64,000 nucleotides of DNA from Platynereis dumerilii. Lineage: Eukaryota > Annelida > Polychaeta > Phyllodocida > Nereididae. Location of the stretch: the NCBI GenBank assembly GCA_026936325.1, contig JAPTHN010000009.1:2136501-2200500 (forward strand), written 5' to 3'. The position numbers and the translations under genes are program-made. A model generated the notes under the pieces. The model did no database searches. It saw nothing but the letters and a program-made list of their open reading frames with translations, and was not told the origin of the DNA. Position 1 is the first letter of the stretch. Every line of letters begins with the position of its first letter. Shown piece by piece: positions 33,933 to 43,897 of this stretch.

Positions 33933-34869
33933 AAGGGGGTGAGTCGTCACGTGACTCGCGAGAGTCACGTGACAAGAGCGTAGAGTACACGGGGGGGAGC
34001 TCCAAGCCACGGTCTCTGTTTAAGGAGGGTTGTTGTCGTTGGATCATTAGGGCTTCCTTGACTTTCCTGCGGTACCAGTGATCCTCTTTTCGTAGGACTT
34101 TGACTTCCTTGATGGTGCATGGATGGCCTGTTGACTGTAGATGTTCCTTTACTGCAGAATTGGTGCCTTTTCTCATCGTGTGTTCCTTTAATCTGGTACC
34201 CAGATTTCGTCCAGTTTCACCAATGTAGTCTTGTTTGCAGCCCCCGCACTGGATGTGGTACACAACTCCACACTGGCTCTCAGTAGGGGTGGGGTCTTTC
34301 GGCCTTACCAGCTGGTTGCGCAAGGTGTTAACTGGCTTGTGGTAAGTTGGTATGCCGTATTCCTTGAATATTCTCTGCAGATTTTCAGAGAGACCCTGTG
34401 TGTATGGAAGTGGAATCGGTGTGAGTTTGCTCTTTGACGAGGTGTTTTTGTCTGTGTCTTTGTCCTTCGGGGTTTTCTTCGGCATCTTTATGATCCAGGG
34501 TTTGTAGTCATTGGCTGCAAGGGCAGTCCTGATATGTTCCAACTCCGCTTTTCTTTCTTGTACATTTGATGGGATGGTCTCCGCCCTCTGGAGTAAAGTC
34601 CTCACTACCGACCTTTTGTGTTCGAGGTGATGATTCGAGTGCCAATTGAGGTACTGGTCGGTATGTGTTGGTTTTCTATAAACCTTGGTGGACAGGGTGG
34701 CATCGTCATTGAGGATGATTTCTGTATCCAGGAAAGGTATCCTGCCTCCAACCTCTGGTTCGATTGTGAACTTGATGTCCGGGTCTTGTGAGTTGATGTG
34801 TTCGGTGAAGCTGTCTACATCATATTCATGGATAATCACGAACGTATCATCCACGTATCGTAGCCACAA
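33916..34869 (-). CDS. PLE protein: reverse transcriptase C-terminus plus GIY-YIG endonuclease
   Basis: 317 codons are read here from a Met inside the RT domain; the frame is open upstream to about 34904, where the element is truncated. RYVDDT (residues 4-9) is the catalytic motif C of RT. PFLDTEI (45-51) and YRKPTHTDQYLNW (64-76) are typical of Penelope RTs. A Lys/Thr-rich linker (about 130-150) leads to the endonuclease: CGVVYHIQCGGC (200-211) with Zn-binding-type cysteines, YIGETGR (215-221), RLKEH (226-230), KEAL (271-274) and NRDRG (284-288), the GIY-YIG order used by PLEs for target-primed reverse transcription. The N-terminal RT fingers and start codon are absent, so this copy cannot encode a full enzyme. 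The frame ends inside the hammerhead-like motif. Confidence 0.93.
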   Translation of the reverse strand: MWLRYVDDTFVIIHEYDVDSFTEHINSQDPDIKFTIEPEVGGRIPFLDTEIILNDDATLSTKVYRKPTHTDQYLNWHSNHHLEHKRSVVRTLLQRAETIPSNVQERKAELEHIRTALAANDYKPWIIKMPKKTPKDKDTDKNTSSKSKLTPIPLPYTQGLSENLQRIFKEYGIPTYHKPVNTLRNQLVRPKDPTPTESQCGVVYHIQCGGCKQDYIGETGRNLGTRLKEHTMRKGTNSAVKEHLQSTGHPCTIKEVKVLRKEDHWYRRKVKEALMIQRQQPSLNRDRGLELPPVYSTLLSRDSRESRDDSPPSQPDH

Positions 34870-34904
34870 ATGAGGGGGGCGAAGCGCAGTGCGGATGGCC
34901 TTCT

Positions 34905-34994
34905 CACAACCAGACCACTGACGAAGCTGTTGAGAGAACAGCGAAAATTATGGACAATTTTTCTACGATTCTCCAGAAGGTAAATTCATCACTC
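34905..34994 (+). ncRNA. Hammerhead-like ribozyme motif, inverted 5' copy of the PLE
   Basis: Exact inverted duplicate of 33843-33932, here reading on the + strand: CACTGACGAAG, stem, GAAA. It abuts the truncated RT frame. Together with the other copy, a transcript across the element could form a 90-bp duplex. The same reservation applies about the extra A beside stem II. Confidence 0.5.
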
Positions 34995-35723
34995 TATTAT
35001 GGATCCGGAGATTGGAAATCTACATTCACGAAGTTCAAAGTTTTTCTACCATGGTCGTTTGCCTCTAAATAGCCCACACCGGTGCTGATGGGGTGTAAAA
35101 CACAAACTCACTCCCTACCATGGTCCTCAACTGTCTTATTGCATAAATACAGGACATCAAGCGCGATCACCCAGTGACCCCCCACCAACCCAAAGTGACA
35201 AAGTATTGTTCGTTTTCGTTAAGACTGGCCGACTCCTGTCATTTCTCACACTGCCAACCACCGCCTACAGATATCCGGATATTATATAATATTATAGGCA
35301 CGATTGGATTTGCGGTACAAGTGCACCAGCACATGTCACTAACGCAGACCATTGAGCTATTCGCACACTGGCTATTAACACCTTTGCTCAAGAGAAGTCT
35401 GCTTTTCTACCTGTCCATACAGCATGTACAGTACACCATGTACACAGCTCTGCACCACCCACCAGTTCTAGCCTACTTCTTCTTAGTAACTTCCAACAGT
35501 TCAGCAGGAGCATCTTGACAAGTCTGCAGAGGAGTATGAGCAGGAGGGTCTGACCACCTGTGTATCCCTCAGGAATGTCAGTGCATAAATATTCTGCTTC
35601 TCTGTCAAATTCTGTGTAGCCTTGTGCATGTAGAGGTGTAACTTGTACCATAACATGACCTTCTTATTGTAACTAGGTCAAGGAAAGGTCATTAGGGCCC
35701 ACAGGAAGGAAGTTGGAACTTGG

Positions 35724-35735
35724 AGGTCAAGGTCA
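35724..35735 (+). promoter_or_regulatory. AGGTCAAGGTCA (ERR/SF-1-type) motif
   Basis: AGGTCAAGGTCA includes TCAAGGTCA, the extended half-site bound by ERR and SF-1/FTZ-F1 receptors. A further AGGTCA and AAGGTCA lie about 50 bp upstream. Motif evidence only. Confidence 0.25.
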
Positions 35736-36298
35736 TATTGTCACATGATTTGGGACAGACTGCCTCAGAGAGGTTCACCATTTTCGTCAGAGCTGATCTA
35801 TGTAATATGGACATGTTACTGGTTTGTATGATGATATGAAATGTGCTATCTGCAAGAAGTATGAGAACTTCTGTCATTAATAAATTTTTCGCTCTGTGTA
35901 CTTTTCTAACAGCCCAGTTGAGTTCCTTTTCTAAATTCTTCATCTTGTATACTTTCATGTATGCACTGTACCTTCAATCTCATGGTTTAATATGTATATA
36001 TCACCCAAATTTCTAATTAAAATTAAATATCAGTGAAAATGAGCAAATTTTAATGAATTTCAAGGCCATATTATTACTCTATCAGTGATGTATAATAACC
36101 AGATATCACGTTATCATGATCTGTAATTAATAGCACTTTAAAACAATGTATTGTGACACAAGCTACTGATAGGAAGCTGAGCTCTGTAGGCTACTGTATC
36201 TCCCTGTCAGGCCATGTGTGCCCTTTGAGAGATATCTCACAGTGCTCAGTCTGCTCAGCCCATGCTTTGCCTGCAAGTAGGTCACATGAACTCAAAGT

Positions 36299-36314
36299 AG
36301 GTCAGCTGAGGTCA
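36299..36314 (+). promoter_or_regulatory. DR4 nuclear receptor motif
   Basis: AGGTCA-GCTG-AGGTCA, a perfect direct repeat spaced by 4, the arrangement used by TR/RXR and LXR/RXR heterodimers. An extra AGGTCA lies at 36279-36284 and a CACGTG E-box at 36323-36328. Confidence 0.3.
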
Positions 36315-37230
36315 TGTGATATCACGTGGTGACACTGTGGGGTCATGGTGTCCCCTTCCCCACATGGGGTCAATCTAGATAGCCTGCAGGGGATGGGGGA
36401 GGAAAGGGTTTAATTACTATGCAAATTTTTATTGCCTGTGGGCTGATGCAGTGAAGTAGACCACTTTTGACACAGAAATCCTGTCCTGTAAGTAATTTAG
36501 TAAGTCTGAAGTAAGTGTGTTTCTCTTGGATTTATACTTTGAAGTTAGCCAGACAATTAGATGCCACAGTTTAGTGTAGCTACTTAACAGTAATGGACAA
36601 TTGTGGTAATAAGATGCACTTTCCTGAAGTATTACCCTTCGCCTGAAGCAACAAAAAAAAACCTTCAAATTCAAAAGGTTGTTCTGATAAAACATGCTGA
36701 AGTTGCTGGTCAGTGTTCAGTCTATTATTCTCTGTGATTATATGCTTTCTGAAATAGTTTGATGCATTATATGTTTCCAGAGGTTGCAGGCTCTTGAAAC
36801 GTTTATTATTGACGCTTGATTATTGAAACATGTCCTCGTGATCTGTCTAAACTTTCTGTCCTCCTGTACTTTTACAAGAATGACAATGCAAGTGTGATGA
36901 TGTCACAGATTTTGCGTTTTGTGACCATAATATTGTGAGGCTGCGAGCAGATGCAAGGCTTATTTTCTTTACCGGTCCTTTTCCAGTTCTTAGGTTCTGT
37001 TAGGCCGTGTTAGCCAATATCAGCTGTTCAGGTGACAGTTGTAGAGCTTCTAATTTAGCAATTATACCTCAGCCAGAATTCTACCTCTCTCCGAAGGCTG
37101 GCTGAAAGCACTAGCTGAGCAACACTGCCTGCAGCATTAACTAAGAGGACCAGCATTGACTGAAACTTGCGGCAGTAACTACAGGCATTGATAAGACGTC
37201 TTGTGGGCAACTCCAGTCGTGAGCATGTGA

Positions 37231-37443
37231 CGTCATGTTGTTTTTTGTTTTCACAGCTGGAGAGCGGAGTTTAGCGGTCTCACCAGCATTAGGCGCTGGT
37301 GGCCGCGGAAGGAGCGTGATCGCGACATGTTCTTGATTAGTTCCGTCTTTTTAACCGATTTATTTATTTTGGAATTGGGTCACAGCGGTATCCGGCCATT
37401 CTTGCAGCTTGCCATTGCCACAATGGTACAAGTGCTGGATTGA
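37231..37443 (+). other. Possible exon in a CpG-rich patch
   Basis: A 71-codon stop-to-stop frame in locally GC-rich DNA. A polypyrimidine-CACAG acceptor-like site at 37241-37256 precedes codons reading WRAEFSGLTSIRRWWPRKERDR, ending in a stop at 37443 after MVQVLD. A perfect TGACGTCA lies at 37229-37236. It could be a terminal exon, an alternative first exon or a promoter. I do not recognise the peptide, and no donor follows. Confidence 0.2.
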
Positions 37444-37528
37444 CTCAACATGCTCAAGCAGAATCTGGGTTTCTGTAATGCACTTCCAATTTTAGATGAT
37501 CCTTACCCCCTGCTTCTATTTTAAGACC

Positions 37529-37700
37529 GGCCTCTATTCGAGTCAGGAGGATAAGTTAGCTCAATTGGCAGTGCTGTATGCAGCCAATCGCATGGCCCCA
37601 GGTTTGAATGAACCTTTGCCTTATTCTTGTGTCACCATACTGTCCAAATTAGATGAGATTAACAGCTGATTAGCCTGCAAAAAGGGCATAGCTAGAAAAT
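37529..37700 (+). repeat. SINE head fragment with tRNA-like boxes
   Basis: An A box TTAGCTCAATTGGCAG (about 37556) and B-like GGTTTGAATGA (37601-37611) with about 45 bp between, as in tRNA-derived SINEs, followed by sequence with GATTAGCCTGC. Just upstream is GGCCTCTATTCGAGT (37529-37543), also found in the tandem repeat at 47936. No functional tRNA fold is apparent. Confidence 0.4.
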
Positions 37701-40700
37701 GTAAACCCTAGTATCACAATCAATGATTTTTATCGGACATAACTTAGTAGCAATGATATGACAAAAAGAAACTAATCCTGGAGCGAATAATCTTGGTACT
37801 ATTAAGAGATCACGATATCTCAAGATTTTGGACTGTCACAAATTAGTCTCAGGAGCCTCTTAGGTGGTGGAGAAGACACATAGCTAAATAGGCGAAGAAT
37901 TAGGGCTAATTGGAGTGGTAGCCATTTCGAGTTATAAACACGGATATTCAATTTATTACGAGTGATGTAAATGACAGCAGTAAGCCTGAAATTAGATACA
38001 ATGTTACGAAAGAAAGAATGAGTGTCATTATTTATGCAGTAATACTGTAATGGGATGACTGGGAGATTTCTGTTCTTAGATTATCGTGCAGTAAGTGAAA
38101 AACAGATGGTAGAGTGGCATTTAAAAATACAGGAAGAAAAGTGGCATCATCTACCCGATTGCAGAAAAATCTTTGATAAAACATGAAATTAGGTATATTT
38201 GGCCATTTCGAGTTTTGGAGTTCAGAACATGCTATCATATTATTCTGGGCTTTATGGCACTTTCACGGTTCTTTCATTGTGGGTCTTCAATGGCCACTTG
38301 TAAAAAGTATGATATTTCAATAGATTATTTTGGTTTAGCGGTTATAGGAAGTGCACGCATGGTTCAAGAAATTTTATTTACTTGTAAATACAGTGGCTAT
38401 TCATGCTGCAATAGGTATTTCGAGTATTGGTAAACAGCAAATCGTGACACAAGATTCCTAAGTTTGAGAAAGGCCAGATATTTGAAGTGTAGAGTGCCAA
38501 AAATGCTGTGTTTGGTAATAATTAATGCTTTGATCATCTATAAATTCATAAAAATTCATTGATGTCATCGAAGTCTAGTCATTGCTCAAATATTTATCAA
38601 AATGATGATAGTTCATGGAATCGCATACTTGCGGTACATGATAGTGGAGGTGTCTCTTGACTCAAGATGTGTATAATCCCAACATAATGTTAACATACTA
38701 CACCCAAAATGACTTGAACAAACAAAGTAGTGTTTTCTTACCTGTTTTTTCTGCAGATCTTGTTGATATTACGTATTGGTATTGCCTTACACTTAAACAT
38801 GTTAAACGAGACATCTGGTTTTTACGTTGCATTCTTGTTCTCTGCATACTTCAAAGGAAATTGCGAAAATCATTGTTTAATGTGATCTGCCCATGATCTC
38901 TTTGAGGAATTTGTGCGTTAGATGACAGGCCAAATTTAGAAATGTGAAGAAATTCAAAGAAATTTTAGGTGATAGGAATTTCAAGTATTAAAATTTTTTA
39001 GTTTAAGAATTTGTCTTGAAGCCACATTGTTGGCGTCATGGAATTGATAACAGCACATGCAAACATGTGCAATTCATTGATGTCACAACAGAAATCCACA
39101 ATATATTTTTTGACCTGCTGTCTTGATAAATAGGTAGATAGATATATAGATAGATATGATAGGTGCAGCTAGTGACTTATGTCCATTCTCCACTCGCCAA
39201 ACAGACTTTATTATCAAAATGTTCAACTTTTGTAGTAAAAATATTTTTATTTCAAAATTCCATTCCATCTCGCTATCATGTTTAATTTGTTTATTACAGG
39301 GTTCTGAATTAGTTTGTAGATTTGATTAACTTTGAGTCTTCGAATATTTTAGGTATGAATTGGATTTGCAGTAATATTTAGCAGTAGCACTTTTACGCAT
39401 TTATAGTTTTATTCATTTGAATCATCTGACGTAGGCCTAACAATAGGCTAATATGAAAAGCTTTAAAACCTTAATTGTTTATTGACAATTTGACATATGC
39501 TTACATGTTTACAATAATTGTTCAATCAAAATGACAATATTTGTCAATAAATGAATAAAATGATCAACAAATTATGACACTTCTGATCCCTCCGCCTCCA
39601 ATTGCTTGTGTTCGTATGATCCAGCAAATTATGGCTCAATCATTGAATCAGTAAATGTTCGTTGTATGGCCGATTTCTGATTGAGCGCGTTTGCAAAATT
39701 GTGCTTGATTACACATGATGACTGGCAATTCTGTCATGGACCAAGCTTATAACACGAAATAATGCTTGAAGCAGCATAATCATAATACTATTTGATCTGA
39801 TTTGATAGTAGGCATGTACACAAGTGGCAGCACAACAGTACAACTTGAATAATCCCGAATATGGGTATTTTCCAAACTTTTTTTTCTTGTAATTTAGGGT
39901 TTGGAAGTTTGCAGTATTTCTTTTTTGTTAATTTTTTTGAAAAATATCCCTCTCTTTGATCTGACAAGTTCTCCTCATGACATGTGCAGAAACGCAGACC
40001 AAGATCTCGATGGACCTCTGGTTTGCACCTTACTCATACTCAATCTGCCCCATAAATGATCTTTTCTCCAAATTGGTACAAGGTATATTTTTTCGGTAGG
40101 ATATCAGGATAATTAGTTCAGGTGTTTTCTCCAGACTTCCTGCTATCATGTCTATAGATAGTATTAGATACGTCTGACATGCTAATCTGAAATAAACCAT
40201 CTGGAATTCTTAACTTTTTCCTTTACAAGTATTTAGAAAATTTGGCATGACTAGCTCTTTGACATTGTTTTTACATCATTTGAGTTTTTCTTGTGAAATT
40301 AGTGACTGTCATGTGCAGTAGCGGTAGTTCCTACTAACAACTTCCTAAAACTTTAAATATATTCTCTTTTATGTTTTGCTCAAAAATATAAACTGTAATG
40401 ACCTAGTTACTATTTGATATGAGAAAGTTACTTTGTTCAAAATTGTCCTCAGTTGTAACTTGTTGCCGGTATTCGTTGAATGACTTTGCACTTTCAGGAT
40501 TATTAGGACGGCTATTTGTAGGCATGTATGTAGTGGGTTTACAATGCCTTTTGAGATATTCAGTTATATCGTTTATCGAAAATCTTTATTAGCTTAAGCT
40601 TTTTAGTGATATCTGTAAATATTGTTCTTTTTTCCTGGCTTTTTCAAGATACTCGATAAATATACTCTGTTCATAAGTAAACGCCCTGTTCTAAATTTGT

Positions 40701-43700
40701 GACTCCTGTTCTTAAACTTTTAAAAAAGTTCAGAAATAACTGATGGACTCAGCTGGAGGTTTGAATTCTCAAGAATTTGTTTAAAATTGCATGAAGTTGT
40801 CAAGTGGCACCACCAACGTTGTTGAATCAAGTTTCGCTCAAACTTAAAAGGAAATTTCTCAAGTCCATGTGAAATTCTGAATGAATGACTGAATGAATGA
40901 GTGACAGCTTATGTTTTGGCTTTGAGGAAAAAAGGTTTCATATAAAAAGTTTGAATTATAGTAGGCCTAAAATAAAAACCCAAAAATAGTTCTTTCCTGT
41001 GAACTAGACCAGACACTATGCAGCTATGTCTGAGGCTTTAAATAGCCGGTCAGCATTTTGTCAATGGAATTTGGCGTTTGAATGGAATCTCTGTATGAAT
41101 GGTGTGTGTGAATGGATGTCCCTAACTGGGCGGTATTCGAAAAGCTTGTATGCATCTCAATACTACAATGCAATTGAAAAGTTTCCTTAGCTGGAACGTC
41201 TGTGCTGGGTGGTCTGATCTCTAAGGAAGAGTTTATATGATGCCAAAGTTTGTATCAGATGTCTTTTAGAAAGCGACATGTTCATTAGGAGTATGTAGTA
41301 CGATGGTCTTCGCAGGAAATAAGATTTTACATGATGGTAATGAAATACTTGTCAGTCCGAAAGTTTTTCTGGACTCAGGTCTTGAAGATCTCTGTGTAGT
41401 AATCATTCTTTTGAAACACACAAGAGTCAAGTAACTTTTTCCCAAAGGTTTAGGTCCCCAAAAATTTGGTCCCTTGGTTATTTACTTGAATGGTACTCCA
41501 AAATAGGGCAACAACTATTAATTGTACAGATTTTCAAACTGCAAACACTGCAATTATATTATGTAGCTCATAAATAGTAAAATTTTTGAGATCTGTTCAT
41601 GTTAAGTTTACATATCAACTCTTGGCACTCTTCATCATGTTCATGAGTCCAGTGTGAAATATTGCACCATTTTTGGCAATTTCTTGTTCTAGTTGTTGAT
41701 ATTTCGAGTGTACACAATCCCTCCAATCCTAACACATATATTGCCTTTTTTGTCGTTAGCATATTTGTGGGTATTTTTAGAAGGGGCATCCGGTCCTTAT
41801 GCCAAATTAAGCGGTCCCCTGCATCTCATGCGGTGGAAGTTGTCAAAAGAAAAATTTAGGAAACCCACAAAAGTATGGCGAGACATGCAAACCACGACTG
41901 ATTGTATGTCATGTATGTAAGAAGGCCTGAAAAAAGTCACGCAGAGTGATGAAAAACTTACGAAAAAGGTATGAAAAAGTTCACAGGACGGTGAAAAAGT
42001 GTTGCGAAAGATCTTGGGGGGGAAAAAAATTAGGCAAAAATCGGACAAAAAGAACCGAAAAAGTAAGACATAATACGAACTCACAATACATGATTCACAT
42101 GCGAACAAGAGAGAAATTTGTGCAAATCCTTTTGAAAGCTTCTGAGTGTATTCATGGCTGGTCATAGCATGACCATAATTGCTAAATTCAGACACGTCAA
42201 AGTGCCCTGTCACCCAGGCTGTCAAAAATTACATCATACTCAGAATAGGCTATGATCACAAGAGGTCAACGACCTGTGAAAGTCATCACAAGATAAAACG
42301 CCGAAATATGTCTCCTCCGTGTTGAAACCATTCCCTAAATATTTACAAAATTGTACAAAAGGCTCCGGTGTACTGACAAGGCTTAAACAAGCCCCAAAAA
42401 TGCTAATAATAAATACCATATTCACTGAATTACAATCTCACTGATATTTGTATAACTTGCTGAAATACTTTAAAAAATCTTAAATGAGAAAATCAGTTTT
42501 TCGGGTTGGTACTGGTTTTCTGAGAGCTTCATATTTTAGGTTGACTGATCATAAGCCAATCTTGTTTGAACCTAACAGGTGAATTGACTTGTTAATGACA
42601 CTGTGTACTCATTTAATGTACACATTCTAAGTGATATACCCATTTAACAAGCTCAGAGGAGACCCTCACAGCAGACCTAATGACAGACAATATTGTCAAT
42701 TTTGGGTTATTATAGAGGGGTAGAATACTAAATTGCCCTTATAAAAGGGACTTCTTTTCATTTCTGTACCCTTTTATGCTATATGGCCTGGAACCTTTGC
42801 ATTCAAAGAATTTTTAAGAAGTTTTATATTGAAGTCAAAAAGTTGCAATGACAATGTTATTGTCATACTCATAACCGTCAAGTTTAATTTTCATACCAAA
42901 TTTTTTCCCTATATTATGTTTTTCTTGGGATTGTTTTGTTGAGTTACTTGCATAAAATTTGCAATACTTGCATAAAATTTGCAATTTTTAACACAAGTAC
43001 TCTCCGTGCAGAAATGCTACAATATTATTATTTACATTTTTCAATACAGAGCATAGTAGATTTGAACTGTTCCATTCATTGGCGGACGGCCTAATCATCC
43101 GCTATGGATTACACATGATTAATTATACTGCTATTCTGATTGTCAATTGTTAGTGGGCCTACAACAGGATTTAAATTTTACAGATTAACAGTGAACACAC
43201 AGTGAACTTTAGTGGAGCTCCATTCTGTCATATCATTGTCAGGACTGACAGCGCTTTTACACTGTATTAGATTTGGCAAACTTGTGCAGCTTGTGGCCGC
43301 CAGTTGAAGTCGCTCCAACTGGACCAATAGTGCTGAATGGTTTGTGGGTCAGTACCTCCTACAGTTTATTGAATTATTAAATTGTTAAACCTGATTTTGG
43401 CTCAAGGAAGCAGGTTAAGGTTAGAAGTGGCCATTGCCAGGGATTCGTGATTGGTTGTCACTTGTGGCTCAGCCCATAACAATGGTGTACCTAAAAACAT
43501 AGCAATATAAAAACTTAAATTGTATGTAAATAATTTTAAATATGTATACTTGTGTACATGCTTTGTATATAAACTAGTAAAGTAATTGCAATGATCCTTG
43601 ATTCCTTGGAAACAATTTATGTCTGCTATTCACATGATTCACAAGTATTCAGGCAGTAATTTATTCAAGGCAGCAATGAATTAGGTTAATTCCATCGTAC

Positions 43701-43802
43701 GCTCATCAGCTGCTCATGTTAAATGTTACAGCTTTTATGTACTATCCTTGCACCATGACATTGTATACTTTTCCATATCTTGTCAGTGTGTCTGTCTTTT
43801 AG
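37701..43802. other. Long non-coding stretch
   Basis: No exon or complete element is supported over 6 kb. It contains a short GATA tract (about 39130-39160) and an exact 20-bp tandem duplication, ACTTGCATAAAATTTGCAAT, at 42946-42985. The 142-codon minus frame at 41797-42225 is Phe/Ser-rich and reflects an A-rich plus strand, so it is not called. Confidence 0.5.
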
Positions 43803-43897
43803 GATCTGATGAACTGTCCTCACTGCTTGCACATAAGTTGAAGGAGATTAACTCTGTGGCAACTCCTCGGCTTCGGAAAAACTTAATCTTATGCTAG
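43803..43897 (+). other. Possible terminal coding exon
   Basis: TGTCTGTCTTTTAG at 43789-43802 is a good acceptor. It is followed by a 30-codon frame SDELSSLLAHKLKEINSVATPRLRKNLILC and a TAG at 43895-43897. Codon use and peptide composition look protein-like for this AT-rich region. No partner exon is identified and the peptide is not recognised. Confidence 0.2.

Larger units (their letters stand above)
33843..35030 (-). mobile_element. Penelope-like element (PLE), 5'-truncated, with inverted ends
   Basis: Element of 1,188 bp with a perfect 12-bp duplication AAGTTCAAAGTT on both sides (33831-33842 and 35031-35042). It reads on the minus strand: the last part of the reverse transcriptase from about 34904, a linker, a GIY-YIG endonuclease, then a 90-bp terminal segment (33843-33932). 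The same 90 bp, identical but inverted, lie at the other end (34905-34994), followed by 36 bp more of what is probably the same terminal region. PLEs are known for 5' truncation and for direct or inverted terminal repeats. Identical ends and an open frame indicate a young insertion. The sharp junction at 34904/34905 suggests the inverted piece was added as the copy integrated. Confidence 0.92.
35043..37228. other. Non-coding stretch with nuclear-receptor-type motifs
   Basis: A SINE tail (GCTGATGGGGTGTAAAACAC, about 35083) follows the PLE. Frames such as 35174-35518 and 35388-35651 overlap on opposite strands and show no family features. Receptor half-sites cluster at 35660-35735 and 36279-36314. 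Confidence 0.5.

Noticed and set aside
34231-34437. Plus-strand frames inside the Penelope-like element (also 34685-34873)
   Set aside because: Shadows of the minus-strand RT/GIY-YIG frame.
41797-42225. 142-codon minus-strand frame
   Set aside because: Phe/Ser-rich and overlapping other frames. It reflects an A-rich plus strand and has no splice or family features.
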